A DNA stretch of 64,000 nucleotides. Source: Candidatus Woesearchaeota archaeon (GTDB taxonomy: Archaea; Nanoarchaeota; Nanoarchaeia; Woesearchaeales; JAGVZT01). Position numbers and translations under genes: made by a program. Below are positions 31,870 through 40,720 of the stretch, one piece after another. Location of the stretch: the NCBI GenBank assembly GCA_017608295.1, contig JAFCGF010000001.1, positions 310,001 through 374,000 on the forward strand, given 5' to 3'. The notes under the pieces are model-generated. The model was not told where the DNA came from, ran no database searches, and was given only the letters and a program-made list of their open reading frames with translations. Every line of letters starts with the position of its first letter. Position 1 is the stretch's first letter.

Positions 31870-33398
31870 CGCTTTCCGCCGCGGTACTCTTTGAGCAGCC
31901 CGGCAAGCCCCTCGAAGAGTTCTCTGCTGGTGACAATCCCAACTATCTTATCCTGCTTCATGATGCGCGTCCAGTAGGAGGTGTGGTCAAGCATGAGGCT
32001 GTTCGCGCCGATGATATCGCGCCTTGCGTCCAGTATGAACTGGTGCTTGCTCATCACCCTCTCGGCAGGTACCTTTGCCAGCATGCTCTGGCCGTGGTAA
32101 AGCTCCTGGACAATCTCTCTCTCCGTGATGATGCCCAGCACAGCCCCCACTTCGTGAACCTCGATTGGCCCGCCCTTTGCAATAAGCACCTTGACAAGTT
32201 CTTTCACCTTCTTGTTTGGCTTCGCAGAGGCGTGTACCTTCATGAGCTCATTCAGCGTAGGCAGCCCGGACTTGAACTCAGTGCTGGCGAAGAACATGTC
32301 GAGCTGCTCCAGCAGGTGCCTTAATGTGGTGACGCCGACAAGATTCTTTTTCTGCAGGACCGGCATTTCATCCAGGTCAGAGGTGAGGAAGGTCTCGATC
32401 GCTTCCATGAGTGTAGAGTCAGCAGACACGCCCTTTGCCTGGCTCATTACATCCTTGACTTGTTTGTTCATGAGGTCCGTATCTTCAGAATGGACAAGTA
32501 AATCCTGGAGCGTGACAAGCCCGACAACCTCCTTGCCTTTGAGCACAGGCACTGAGGTGAGGTCTTCGGTCACGATTAGGTGGATGACCTTCTCGACAGT
32601 ATCCTCTTTTGTGACAGTCTGGGTTTCCTTCTTCATGAGCCGCGTGATGCGCAGGCTTCCAGGGTCGACCTGAGGGCCCTTTTTCCTGTTTTTAAGCTCG
32701 AGATAAGCAATCCCTCCTCCAGCGAGGAGGAGTACTCCAAGGATGCCTAATGCGATAAGCCCGGCATTATCCGTTATGGGCTTGAGAATTGTGCCAATGC
32801 TCCTTTTTTGTTCCTCTCCCTCTCCAGGGGTCTCTCCACCCTCTCCAGGAGTGGTGGTGCCGCCTTCAGGTACATTGCCTGTTGTCTCTCCAGGAATTCC
32901 CTCTTCAGGAGTGTCGTCATCATCCCCAAAGGTGTGGCTTTCCCTGGGGCCCTCGGTTGTGTCTCCAGGGGTCCCTCCTGAAGTCCCTCCGGTTCCTGGA
33001 GTGCCAGGCGTCCCTATTGGGGCTGTGACATTCAGCTTGTTGCTGATACTTTCAGTGGGCGATTTGGCGCTCAGCTCGATGGTGAGGCCCTTTCCCTTGA
33101 GTATGATGCTATCCCCCTGCATGACTGGGGAGTCAGGCGTGAGGACATCCTGGCCTCCAAGCGCCATCTCCTCAGCAGTGACAGTGCGCACTCTCGCCTC
33201 CCACACGACACCGTACTCGTCTGTCCACTGCATGGTCACGTTCACTCCCTCTTCTCCTGGCTCTGCTGTCTGCTCGAGGACAATACCATAGACGAAGGGT
33301 GTGAGGACGTCAGGCACATCCTGCGCAGCTGCACTCCCGCAGAATGCTGCTATGAATAGGAGTAGTAGGGCTGCAGTGAGGTGCGCCTTGTGTGCCAT
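31866..33398 (-). CDS. Secreted-domain/TM/four-CBS sensor protein
   Basis: 510 residues. A signal peptide (residues 1-25, ending SAAAQ) is followed by an extracytoplasmic beta-rich domain of about 100 residues, a Gly/Thr/Pro-rich linker (GTPGTGGTSGGTPG and GEGGETPGEGEE), a TM helix at about 213-235 (LIALGILGVLLLAGGGIAYL), and a cytoplasmic part with CBS motifs: TSVPVLKGKEVVGLVTLQDLL, DEMPVLQKKNLVGVTTLRHLL, VLGIITEREIVQELY and KIVGIVTSRELF. CBS domains bind adenosine nucleotides, so the protein could link an external ligand to internal energy state; this is inference. No effector domain is attached. Confidence 0.82.
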   Translation of the reverse strand: MAHKAHLTAALLLLFIAAFCGSAAAQDVPDVLTPFVYGIVLEQTAEPGEEGVNVTMQWTDEYGVVWEARVRTVTAEEMALGGQDVLTPDSPVMQGDSIILKGKGLTIELSAKSPTESISNKLNVTAPIGTPGTPGTGGTSGGTPGDTTEGPRESHTFGDDDDTPEEGIPGETTGNVPEGGTTTPGEGGETPGEGEEQKRSIGTILKPITDNAGLIALGILGVLLLAGGGIAYLELKNRKKGPQVDPGSLRITRLMKKETQTVTKEDTVEKVIHLIVTEDLTSVPVLKGKEVVGLVTLQDLLVHSEDTDLMNKQVKDVMSQAKGVSADSTLMEAIETFLTSDLDEMPVLQKKNLVGVTTLRHLLEQLDMFFASTEFKSGLPTLNELMKVHASAKPNKKVKELVKVLIAKGGPIEVHEVGAVLGIITEREIVQELYHGQSMLAKVPAERVMSKHQFILDARRDIIGANSLMLDHTSYWTRIMKQDKIVGIVTSRELFEGLAGLLKEYRGGKR

Positions 33399-33455
33399 GG
33401 GAATTCCTCAGGCGCCGGACTATAAAAAGCTTTTCCAGAGGCCTTTTTTCAGCAA

Positions 33456-33510
33456 AGCTTAAAAACGCTTATTCAACATTCCCCCTTTAAGAACTACCTA
33501 AGAACTGAGG
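33456..33510 (+). promoter_or_regulatory. Promoter region and RBS of the cold-shock gene
   Basis: CTTAAAAACG at 33458-33467 as TATA-like box and GAGGT at 33507-33511 eight bases before the ATG. The divergent CBS gene has TTTTTATA near 33419-33429 on the minus strand. Confidence 0.4.
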
Positions 33511-33518
33511 TAAAAGAT

Positions 33519-34088
33519 ATGGATAAAATTGAAGGAGTAGTGAAGTGGTTCAATCCACGCAAAGGATACGGATTCATCGCAGGCGATGATGGGGAGGATT
33601 ATTTCGTCCACATCCGCGGCCTTATACAGGGCGTCCGCATCGCAGAGCAGGACCGCGTCACTTTTAAGCCAGCAGACACAGACAGGGGAAAGCAGGCACA
33701 GGAAGTCAGCCTTCTTGGTAAGGGTGGTGGAGAATCCGCTCCTGCCGTAGGGGATGCTCCTGCTGAGCCCGCATTCGCAGAGGTTCCTGCAGAGGAGCTG
33801 AAGGAAGATTCAGAAGCTGAACTTCCTGCTGAGTCCGAAGAGCCTGAGTTTGAAGAGGTTTCTGAAGAGGAAGCTCCCGCTGAAGAGGCTCCCATAGAGG
33901 AGGAAGCTCCCGCTGAAGAGGCTCCCGTGGATGAGGAAGCCCCTGTTAATGAGGAAGCTCCCGCTGAAGAGGCTCCCGTAGAGGAGGAAGCTCCTGTTGA
34001 AGAGGAAGCCCCTGTTGAAGAGGAAGCTCCTGCTGAAGAAGAAGCCCCTGCTGAAGAGCCTAAGAAGAAGAAAAAGAAAAAGAAGTAA
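33519..34088 (+). CDS. Cold-shock domain protein with EEAP repeat tail
   Basis: 189 residues. The cold-shock domain (residues 1-65) has intact RNA-binding motifs KGYGFIAGDD (RNP1) and DYFVHIRG (RNP2). The rest is a very acidic tail of about ten EEAPAEEAPVE-type units, ending in an eight-lysine stretch (PKKKKKKKK). Archaeal cold-shock proteins are usually about 65-70 residues, so the tail triples the length. The repeats are also similar at the DNA level (GAGGAAGCTCC units), pointing to recent expansion. Likely an RNA chaperone; role of the tail unknown. Confidence 0.85.
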   Translation: MDKIEGVVKWFNPRKGYGFIAGDDGEDYFVHIRGLIQGVRIAEQDRVTFKPADTDRGKQAQEVSLLGKGGGESAPAVGDAPAEPAFAEVPAEELKEDSEAELPAESEEPEFEEVSEEEAPAEEAPIEEEAPAEEAPVDEEAPVNEEAPAEEAPVEEEAPVEEEAPVEEEAPAEEEAPAEEPKKKKKKKK

Positions 34089-34176
34089 AGGCGTTCTCAC
34101 GGACGTGAATAAAGTAGCGTGAGCCAGCAGAAGATTTAAGTAGGGCTCCAAATTACCCTTTTCAGGGGGAAATATT

Positions 34177-34884
34177 ATGGTTGACATTCCAGAGAGCTAT
34201 TTTGAATGGCAGTGCACACAGAGGCGAAAAAATCTAGTCGGCATGCTGAAGAAGTCCACCCGAAAGGAGATGGGCATGTCCGGGCAATATATGCCCTATG
34301 CGATGCTCGCGCTTCATGACCCTGTGATGGCCACTGTGAATCCAGATACTCTTGAAATCAATTGCGCCCCTAAAGGTGTAGGCATTGTACTCGCGACTGA
34401 AGAGGCGATGCAGGATTTTATCGATGAGGCAGAGGCACTCATCGAGAAGGCGTATGACCTTGGCCTGAAGGAGACCCTGGAAGAGAGGGTGCAGCTCCTG
34501 CTTGACCATATTTACCCTGACATGGGGGATGAGCCTGACTGGGGAAGCCATTACAACCTTGGCAGTGTCGGAACAATAGAAATCTATGGTGGCACGACCT
34601 ATGCGAACGTGCTGAAGCATCCCCATGCCTCAATGCAGTACAACGGCTTTGCGGGTGGCAACGGCTATTTCTCCCAGGAATTGAAGGTTGAGGTCGTGAT
34701 GCACGAAGCAGGGAGCGTATTCTATGACTATTTCATCGGTCTGCACGACCTGTTCCATGTGCCTCCTGAGAAGATGCGCCATACGAGGAAGGACCCGGGC
34801 CGCTATTCCTGCGTGTATGAGTTGAAAGCCACAGAAGTGCGGGACAAGGCACCTGGAAAGAACGCTGGCAAGCCGATTACCTAG
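34177..34884 (+). CDS. Hypothetical protein
   Basis: 235 residues, not recognised. No signal peptide or membrane segment. It has an alpha/beta look with HDPVMATVNPDTLEINCAPKGVGIVL and a helical part DEAEALIEKAYDLGLKETLEERVQ; several His residues occur (VVMHEAGSVFYDYFIGLHDLFHVPPEK) but they do not make a known metal motif. An AGATTTAAGTA box at 34131-34141 and GGGGGAAAT before the ATG suggest its own promoter. Confidence 0.6.
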   Translation: MVDIPESYFEWQCTQRRKNLVGMLKKSTRKEMGMSGQYMPYAMLALHDPVMATVNPDTLEINCAPKGVGIVLATEEAMQDFIDEAEALIEKAYDLGLKETLEERVQLLLDHIYPDMGDEPDWGSHYNLGSVGTIEIYGGTTYANVLKHPHASMQYNGFAGGNGYFSQELKVEVVMHEAGSVFYDYFIGLHDLFHVPPEKMRHTRKDPGRYSCVYELKATEVRDKAPGKNAGKPIT

Positions 34885-34892
34885 CCAGAACC

Positions 34893-34900
34893 TTTATAAA
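34893..34900 (+). promoter_or_regulatory. TATA box of the TauE-like exporter gene
   Basis: CTTTATAAA, about 24-31 bases before the ATG at 34924, leaderless. Confidence 0.6.
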
Positions 34901-34923
34901 GCGCCTTCCAGTCTTTTTTATAC

Positions 34924-35706
34924 ATGCTGCTTGAGATTCTAGTTGGGGCAGTGATAGGGCTCCTTGTCGGGATGTCCGGTTTGGGTGGCCCTATGCTCTT
35001 TGTGCCGCTGCTTATCCTGTTCTTTGGCTATAAACCGACAATGGCAGTGGGTATTGCGCTTACATTCATCACAGTCACTAAGGCAGCAGCCCTTATCGAG
35101 CACTGCCGCAAGGGGAATGTCAACTTCCACATCGCCAAGTATTTTCTTATAGGCAGTCTGCCCATAGGACTGATAGTGTCTTATGTCATTAATCTCCTGA
35201 ACAAGAACCCTGTCAAAGGAGAGTTGCTGAACGAGTTTCTTTTGAGTGTTATTGGAATGATGCTCGTGCTGTTCTCCTTCTTCTTCTTCTTTGAAACGGT
35301 ATTTAATTACAAGAAGAGAGTGCGTGGGCTGAGGCTGTCAAAAGACCAAAAATCCTTAGCTATTATAACTGGCGTGTTTGCCGGTGCGCTTATCGCAGCC
35401 ACTTCGATAGGTGCCGCGAGTCTCGTGGCTCTCGTCTTGGCCCTCCTTTTCCGCGTGAAAAGCAACGAGATTGTCGGTACCGATATATTCATTACTATGG
35501 TCGTGTCAGGCCTTTCAGGACTTGTCTACCTTTTCCATGGTACAGTGGTTTTGGGAGACGTGTATCCATTCCTCATCGGTTCAGTACCTCTCGCGATTAT
35601 CGGGACGAGATTCACTGAGTTGGCAAAAGGGAAGCCACTGAGAGTACTTATATCCACAATTGTCTTCGCCGGTGGAATGGTCCTGCTCTACTCAATCTTC
35701 GCCTGA
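34924..35706 (+). CDS. TauE/SafE-family membrane transporter
   Basis: 260 residues, about eight TM helices. The family repeat is visible in GAVIGLLVGMSGLGGPMLFVPLLILFFGYKP and again in ITGVFAGALIAATSIGAASLVALVLAL. Members export sulfite, sulfoacetate or related anions or sulfur compounds; the substrate here cannot be told. Convergent with the last paralog of the large cluster, overlapping it by 15 bases. Confidence 0.88.
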   Translation: MLLEILVGAVIGLLVGMSGLGGPMLFVPLLILFFGYKPTMAVGIALTFITVTKAAALIEHCRKGNVNFHIAKYFLIGSLPIGLIVSYVINLLNKNPVKGELLNEFLLSVIGMMLVLFSFFFFFETVFNYKKRVRGLRLSKDQKSLAIITGVFAGALIAATSIGAASLVALVLALLFRVKSNEIVGTDIFITMVVSGLSGLVYLFHGTVVLGDVYPFLIGSVPLAIIGTRFTELAKGKPLRVLISTIVFAGGMVLLYSIFA

Positions 35707-36492
35707 TGATTCTGGCTTGAGCTCTTCCCATCCTCCGGAACTATCTGGCACGAGAATCCTGTTTTTACGCTCGTAGAAATCCTTGTTCGCGACCTCTTCA
35801 AAGGGGTGGTGCTCAAGAATGGGCAGTGTGATGTGGAAATCGCATCTAGTTGAATATGCCTCAATGTTGGAATATACTCCAATCTGAAAGAGTGAGGGTA
35901 TGTAAAACGTGCTGTCCTCAGCACATGTCCCCACTGTGTTTGCTTCCCCTCGCATGTCAATCGTGACGTTCTTCACATAGTAACCCATGTACTCCGCTGT
36001 CCCGTGGAATGTGAGGTTGCAGTGCCTTGCCATCCAGGCAAACTCAGACATCCTATTGTTACTTTTCCAGGTGAGTTCAAGAGGTCTGTCCTCTTCACCT
36101 ACGAATCGGTCGAGCATCTGGTGTGGCCCAGTTTCAAGCGGCGAGAGATTCACGACAAAGCCATTGTAGCCAAGGTCGTAGTATTTCCGTATGAGAGGAA
36201 CGAGGATGAGGTTCAACCCATACTGATAGTCCGCTTGCCCCCCTAAAGCGATTCGGGCTATCAACGCGTCTAGCAACACGTTTGGGTTGAAACTCTCCTC
36301 GTAAGTGTCAGGTAATTGTGAATCCAGGTCGTCGCCAAGGTCCATGACCGTCGTGATGTCAGACATAGTTGTGTTAAAGTACTGCTCAGCGATGGAGCCG
36401 GCGAGCTCTGCCTCGTAGTTGTGCTCTCCTGGCTCATAGTGCTCTCTCTCTTTAGGAGTCAGCGTGTCCTCAAGTCCTTTGAAGCGGCTCAT
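35692..36492 (-). CDS. Cluster paralog 12 (last gene of the array)
   Basis: 266 residues, function unknown. Start MSRFKGLEDTLTPKEREHYEPGE; helical part with FNPNVLLDALIARI; YYDLGYNGFVVNLS in place of ALYN-GHNDF; solenoid-like repeats from about residue 145 (RHCNLTFHGTAEYMGYYVKN); C-terminus NRILVPDSSGGWEELKPESSGED, six residues longer than most. ATG 36492 overlaps the stop of paralog 11. The frame is open to 36564 but that lies inside the upstream gene. 15 bases overlap the convergent exporter. Confidence 0.82.
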   Translation of the reverse strand: MSRFKGLEDTLTPKEREHYEPGEHNYEAELAGSIAEQYFNTTMSDITTVMDLGDDLDSQLPDTYEESFNPNVLLDALIARIALGGQADYQYGLNLILVPLIRKYYDLGYNGFVVNLSPLETGPHQMLDRFVGEEDRPLELTWKSNNRMSEFAWMARHCNLTFHGTAEYMGYYVKNVTIDMRGEANTVGTCAEDSTFYIPSLFQIGVYSNIEAYSTRCDFHITLPILEHHPFEEVANKDFYERKNRILVPDSSGGWEELKPESSGED

Positions 36493-37277
36493 GGCTTCAC
36501 CTCTGTCCATTCGCCGTCTTTGAGGTAGACTAGGATGTTGCCCTGCTCGAAGAACCATTGCCATGTACCATAATGGTCTTCAGGGAAGCCTTTAGGGATA
36601 CTATGTGCATGATAGGTGCAGTCTGTTGAGATGATTACTTGAGAGTCCATCTCCTCCAGGTGGAGGACGCTTTCCTCTGCATGGCAGCCAGGCGTCTTCA
36701 CTTTCCCGTTGAAGGCCAATGTGGACTTGTAGGCGCAGTAGCCACCCTCTGAGGTGTGGCCGTCCAGCTGGATATCGCAGAAGCGTACCCACATGGCAAA
36801 TTCTTCTGTATGCGCCCTGTACGAAATGCTTAGCGGCCTCTCGCATGTGCCTTCAAGATTGTCTGCGAGGCGATAGATGGGGAATAATGCATCTTCTGCT
36901 TTGAACTGGAGCGGCATGAGGTCAAGGACGAAATCATTGTGGCCATTTTCATAGAGGGCCTGGATAAGCGGGTCGAAGAGACGGTTCGTGCTGCGAATTC
37001 TTGATGGCGGAAGGCGCTCATTCATTCGTGCGACAATCTCATCAAGGAACGCGTTGGGCTTGAACTCTTCGTCATCTGCAGTGGGGAGTATTCCTTTGAG
37101 ATAGCTGACCTCGCTTGAGAGCCTGTTATAATGCGTTTTCATCTTGGTGCTTATGAAACGGTCAACAAGATGCTCGACAAGAGCGAGGTCGAATCCGACG
37201 ACGCCGGGCTCGTAGTGCTCTCGCTCTTCGGGAGTGAGCGTGTCCTCGATCCCATCAAAGATGTCCTTGCGGCTCAT
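36489..37277 (-). CDS. Cluster paralog 11
   Basis: 262 residues, the shortest in the array. Start MSRKDIFDGIEDTLTPEEREHYEPG, the clearest copy of the tyrosine motif. FKPNAFLDEIVARM, LIQALYENGHNDFVLDLMPLQ, then repeats with RFCDIQLDGHTSEGGYCAYKST and VKTPGCHAEESVLHLEEM. End ILVYLKDGEWTEVKP. Its 3' end GAGGTGAAGCC provides the SD of paralog 12. Function unknown. Confidence 0.82.
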   Translation of the reverse strand: MSRKDIFDGIEDTLTPEEREHYEPGVVGFDLALVEHLVDRFISTKMKTHYNRLSSEVSYLKGILPTADDEEFKPNAFLDEIVARMNERLPPSRIRSTNRLFDPLIQALYENGHNDFVLDLMPLQFKAEDALFPIYRLADNLEGTCERPLSISYRAHTEEFAMWVRFCDIQLDGHTSEGGYCAYKSTLAFNGKVKTPGCHAEESVLHLEEMDSQVIISTDCTYHAHSIPKGFPEDHYGTWQWFFEQGNILVYLKDGEWTEVKP

Positions 37278-38128
37278 TTCTTCACCTTTTTCAAGCCGCC
37301 GCTCCCGTCAGGAAGGAATATTGTGTTGCCGAATGTCCCTACGAGCCTGTTTTTGCTGTACCAGAACCCAATGCGTTCGAAGAGCCCCATCGCTTCATTG
37401 CCTTTCTCCTGGGCCAAGAAGATGCACTGATATGGTATGCGCTCGGCATGGGTATCGCGATATTCCTTGTGCATCCCAAATATGTCCAGCATTGAGTCTA
37501 CTCCGTGGAATACGCTCAGGTAGGCGCCGCTGCCCACCCTCTCATGTGTGCCGCTGAGATGGAATTTGCTCTGGTGCGCATCTTTTCCAGTGTATAGGGC
37601 CTCGCCGTAATGAGATATCTTGCAGTGTCGCACCTTAGTGCCTATGGATGTAACATTGCCTAGCATTGTGAGCTCAAATTCGTTCTCCACCTTCCCAACA
37701 AGCCATTTTCCCATATCCTTTGGGGTAATATTGAAATGCCTGGTGTCCACGATGAAGCCATTATGGCCGAGGTTGTAGAGTGATTGCACAAGTGCGTTGA
37801 GGAAGTGGCCCAGAGACTCAGAGACAATATTTGTGCTCTTGCTGAGATTCACATCATGGAGCCTGTACGTCATCGTGTTGATGAGTGCCTGTGGCTCATA
37901 CTCGTGCCCCTCGATGATGTCGGTTATCGCAGCTACCCCACGGTTGAATTTGCGGACGAAGTCATACACGAACATCGTGCTGTTCACAGCACCGAACCTG
38001 AGCGTCTCCTTGCTCCATAGCTCCATCAGCTGTTTTGAGAGCTCCATCTCCTCGCCTGTCCCGCCCGGTTCGTAGTGCCCTTTTGCTTCAGGGAAGACGA
38101 TGTCCTCAAGCCCTTCAAAGCGGCTCAC
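37274..38128 (-). CDS. Cluster paralog 10
   Basis: 284 residues. GTG start at 38128 reads V/MSRFEGLEDIVFPEAKGHYEPGG; the preceding in-frame GTG at 38131 would add one residue. Helical part with YEPQALINTMTYRL, LVQSLYNLGHNGFIVDTRHF, repeats with VRHCKISHYGEALYTGKDAHQSKFHLSG. A less usual insertion (HKEYRDTHAERIPYQCIFLAQEKG) precedes the end NRLVGTFGNTIFLPDGSGG. Function unknown. Confidence 0.82.
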   Translation of the reverse strand: MSRFEGLEDIVFPEAKGHYEPGGTGEEMELSKQLMELWSKETLRFGAVNSTMFVYDFVRKFNRGVAAITDIIEGHEYEPQALINTMTYRLHDVNLSKSTNIVSESLGHFLNALVQSLYNLGHNGFIVDTRHFNITPKDMGKWLVGKVENEFELTMLGNVTSIGTKVRHCKISHYGEALYTGKDAHQSKFHLSGTHERVGSGAYLSVFHGVDSMLDIFGMHKEYRDTHAERIPYQCIFLAQEKGNEAMGLFERIGFWYSKNRLVGTFGNTIFLPDGSGGLKKVKK

Positions 38129-38985
38129 CACATCACCTCTTCAATCTCATCTCCGCGGTGGAGGTGGATGATATTGCCCTGCTCGAAGAATCCCTTTCCT
38201 CTCAGCTTTGAGAGCTTCATGTTCAAGCGGAGCCTGTTGAAATGGTAGTTGTGCCAGCCCCAGCCGTCGAGATTCACGTTGAATAAGTTGAACTGCGCAC
38301 CATCACTATATACAATCGGCTTAGCAGAGTCCAGATTGAATGTGCAGCCCTTTGGATGGCCGCCGAGAAAGTCGATAGAGCCATAGTAGTCGAATGTATT
38401 GAATCGTGCCTGATGCGAGCCGGATTTAACATCTCCCTGGAAAGTCAGGTGGCAATAGGAACTGTCTGCTCCGAAAATCTCAACCATTCCACTGTATGTG
38501 GCGTTGAGTGTCCTCTCTTTTGTGCCTCTAATCTTTCTGCCTAACATGGTCAGCTTGCTTCTTCCCTGCTGATATCCCTGCAGGTCAATCATGAAGTCAT
38601 TCTGCCCGAGGTTGTAGAGCGCCTGCACAAGGGTGTCGAGCATCATCCCTGGCTTTGAAGGGTGATTCTCATGCGGGGACATCTCCCAGTTGAGCCGCTC
38701 TATCATCGCATCGAGGAATACGTTGGAGTCGAATCCTTCCTGCATCCCCTCTTTCAGCATTCCCTTGAGCTTCCTGTAGAATCCATTTCTTCTTGAATCT
38801 GCTGTCTTCTTGTGGGGGACACCCCAGTAGAATGTGTGCACCCTGTCAAAGCCTTCGTCGATGTAGAACTGCATGACTGAATTGACAAGCGGGAGGTCGA
38901 AGCCGAACGAGCCAGCCTCGTAGCTATCTCCGCCGCTTGGCTCCACTACACCTTCAAGCCCCTCAAACATGCCAGAGCGGCTCAT
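38125..38985 (-). CDS. Cluster paralog 9
   Basis: 286 residues. MSRSGMFEGLEGVVEPSGGDSYEAGSFG start with Ala in the tyrosine motif; FDSNVFLDAMIERL; LVQALYNLGQNDFMIDLQGYQ; repeats SSYCHLTFQGDVKSGSHQARFNTFDYYG. The C-terminal motif is diverged (NIIHLHRGDEIEEVMW), yet the bases GAGGTGATGTGGTGAGC still carry an SD and the GTGA overlap for paralog 10. Confidence 0.82.
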   Translation of the reverse strand: MSRSGMFEGLEGVVEPSGGDSYEAGSFGFDLPLVNSVMQFYIDEGFDRVHTFYWGVPHKKTADSRRNGFYRKLKGMLKEGMQEGFDSNVFLDAMIERLNWEMSPHENHPSKPGMMLDTLVQALYNLGQNDFMIDLQGYQQGRSKLTMLGRKIRGTKERTLNATYSGMVEIFGADSSYCHLTFQGDVKSGSHQARFNTFDYYGSIDFLGGHPKGCTFNLDSAKPIVYSDGAQFNLFNVNLDGWGWHNYHFNRLRLNMKLSKLRGKGFFEQGNIIHLHRGDEIEEVMW

Positions 38986-39911
38986 GGAGTCACCTTGGTC
39001 CAGCCGCGGCCCTGGCGGTGATAGAGTCTGTTGCCTTTGCGCCGTCTTTTTGGATACATGTTGTATCTTCCAAAGAAACTCTCTTCCTTGAGAATTGCCA
39101 TCCTTTCATAGCACGGCTTGCGCCTCACATAGAATGCGCATTCTTCTGAGGTACATATAGAGCCAATATGATCACTCAGCCAGGGCATTACCTCAAGATA
39201 GAATTCAGTCTGGTACGAGCCTATGCAAAGCTTGTATGCGTTATCATAATCAAATGCTATCTTCGACCGGAAGTTTCCCCCTCCAGACCCGCCGACAAAG
39301 TTGCCGCTGACCTTCCCATCAAGTGTGAGGTCGCAGTCCGAGACGAAGTTGGCGAAATTATCGACATTCCCCCTGTAAGTAACCCTTAGTGGCTCGTCCT
39401 CCCTTCCTATAAGTCCCACTGCGAGTTTCTCTGGCTCAAAGATGAGGAATGAGAGGTCGATGAGGAAATCATTGTGTCCACGGTCGTAGAAGACCTGCAC
39501 CACAGGATCTAGGAGATCGTTGAGGAAGGATTGCCTGTGGTCAGCACCATAGCCACAGTAATCTGGCCCCTCATACTCTGAGCGATGGATTGCGAATAGA
39601 AGACAGTCGATGAAGGCAGAGGGGTCAGCATCCTCAGGGAGAATCTCAGCGACCTTGTCTGCCCGCTTCCTCAGCATAGGCTGGGCTGATTCTGTCCTGA
39701 GAATCTCATCTCTCTCATGGCAATGACGTTTACGTCTTGCATCTGTTCTGGGATACTCGCCGCCCCAGTGTGCGAGTGTCCTGTCGAGGAAAAGCTCCAC
39801 AAGAGTATCGACTTCCGCGCGGTAGGGTTGCCAATTGCCCTCCTCGTAGTGCTTAGTAGCAGGCTCGATGTCAATGAGATCATTGATGCCCTCAAGCGAG
39901 TCCCGGCTCAT
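38982..39911 (-). CDS. Cluster paralog 8
   Basis: 309 residues, the longest. MSRDSLEGINDLIDIEPATKHYEEGN; extra charged helix region with CHERDEILRTESAQPMLRKRADK; ADPSAFIDCLLFAI; VQVFYDRGHNDFLIDLSFL; repeats ASDCDLTLDGK-type (VSDCDLTLDGKVSGNFVGGSGGGNFRSK). The C-terminal third contains Arg/Lys-rich segments (YVRRKPCYERM, YPKRRRKGNRLYHRQ), unusual in this acidic family. End RGWTKVTP. Function unknown. Confidence 0.82.
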   Translation of the reverse strand: MSRDSLEGINDLIDIEPATKHYEEGNWQPYRAEVDTLVELFLDRTLAHWGGEYPRTDARRKRHCHERDEILRTESAQPMLRKRADKVAEILPEDADPSAFIDCLLFAIHRSEYEGPDYCGYGADHRQSFLNDLLDPVVQVFYDRGHNDFLIDLSFLIFEPEKLAVGLIGREDEPLRVTYRGNVDNFANFVSDCDLTLDGKVSGNFVGGSGGGNFRSKIAFDYDNAYKLCIGSYQTEFYLEVMPWLSDHIGSICTSEECAFYVRRKPCYERMAILKEESFFGRYNMYPKRRRKGNRLYHRQGRGWTKVTP

Positions 39912-40720
39912 GGAGACACCTCTTTCCAGGTGTCTGGCTTTTTTCCAGGGACAAGCAGTGTGTTCTTGCCGTGCCTGAAGACATTCTTTGGCTTCTTCCA
40001 CCACCTATACTTTGGAGAGGTCCAGAGCTTATCCTTCTCCTCTTTCGTGATGCCATTCCGCACGTGGAATCTGCACTCTCGGGGGATGTACTTCATGAGC
40101 TTAGTATGGAGATAATCAGTGCCGTATATCTGGAAGAGCGAATCATGGTAAAATTCGCAGTCCTTTGCCGAGCCTCCAACCACTTCTGCCTTTCCCTCAA
40201 TCTTATAACTCGAGGATTCGCTTTTGTATCCTGCATATTCCACATTTCCCTTCACTGTCATCACGCAGTTCCTGCTCCGCCTGCCGAAATTTTCCACATT
40301 CCCTACATACACCAGATTGAGCGGGAATTCCTCAGTCCCTGTGAGGTGCCCAGCTATACTGGAGGGAGTCCAGTCGTCTGCTTTGACATGGAAATAGTTG
40401 TAGCCGTTGTTGTAGAGGAACTGTATCATGGGAGTGAGGAAGCACGAGAGGTGATTATCTGGTTCCATGACCAGGTCTTCTTTCCTGAGCGCGAGTATGT
40501 ACTCCTCAAGGAACAAGTCAGGGTCGAAGAGCACGCGGTACTTGTCCTGGTCGAGCACATGGTCCATGAATGTGAGCCACGCTGCCCGCTTTTCCTTACC
40601 CACTCGTATGAGCATGTCAGCGAGCTTATCTTCGAGAGTCCTGCTACCTGGGATGTAGTGGTGCTCGAGGTCTATTTTCAGGTCCTCTAACCCGTCGAAC
40701 ATGAATGAGGAGCGACTCAT
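39908..40720 (-). CDS. Cluster paralog 7
   Basis: 270 residues. MSRSSFMFDGLEDLKIDLEHHYIPGS, with Ile in the tyrosine motif; FDPDLFLEEYILAL; MIQFLYNNGYNYFHVKADDW; repeats RNCVMTVKGNVEYAGYKSESSSYKIEGKAEVVGGSAKDCEFY show the spacing of the solenoid pattern very clearly. End NTLLVPGKKPDTWKEVSP. ATG 40720 overlaps the stop of paralog 6. Confidence 0.82.
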   Translation of the reverse strand: MSRSSFMFDGLEDLKIDLEHHYIPGSRTLEDKLADMLIRVGKEKRAAWLTFMDHVLDQDKYRVLFDPDLFLEEYILALRKEDLVMEPDNHLSCFLTPMIQFLYNNGYNYFHVKADDWTPSSIAGHLTGTEEFPLNLVYVGNVENFGRRSRNCVMTVKGNVEYAGYKSESSSYKIEGKAEVVGGSAKDCEFYHDSLFQIYGTDYLHTKLMKYIPRECRFHVRNGITKEEKDKLWTSPKYRWWKKPKNVFRHGKNTLLVPGKKPDTWKEVSP

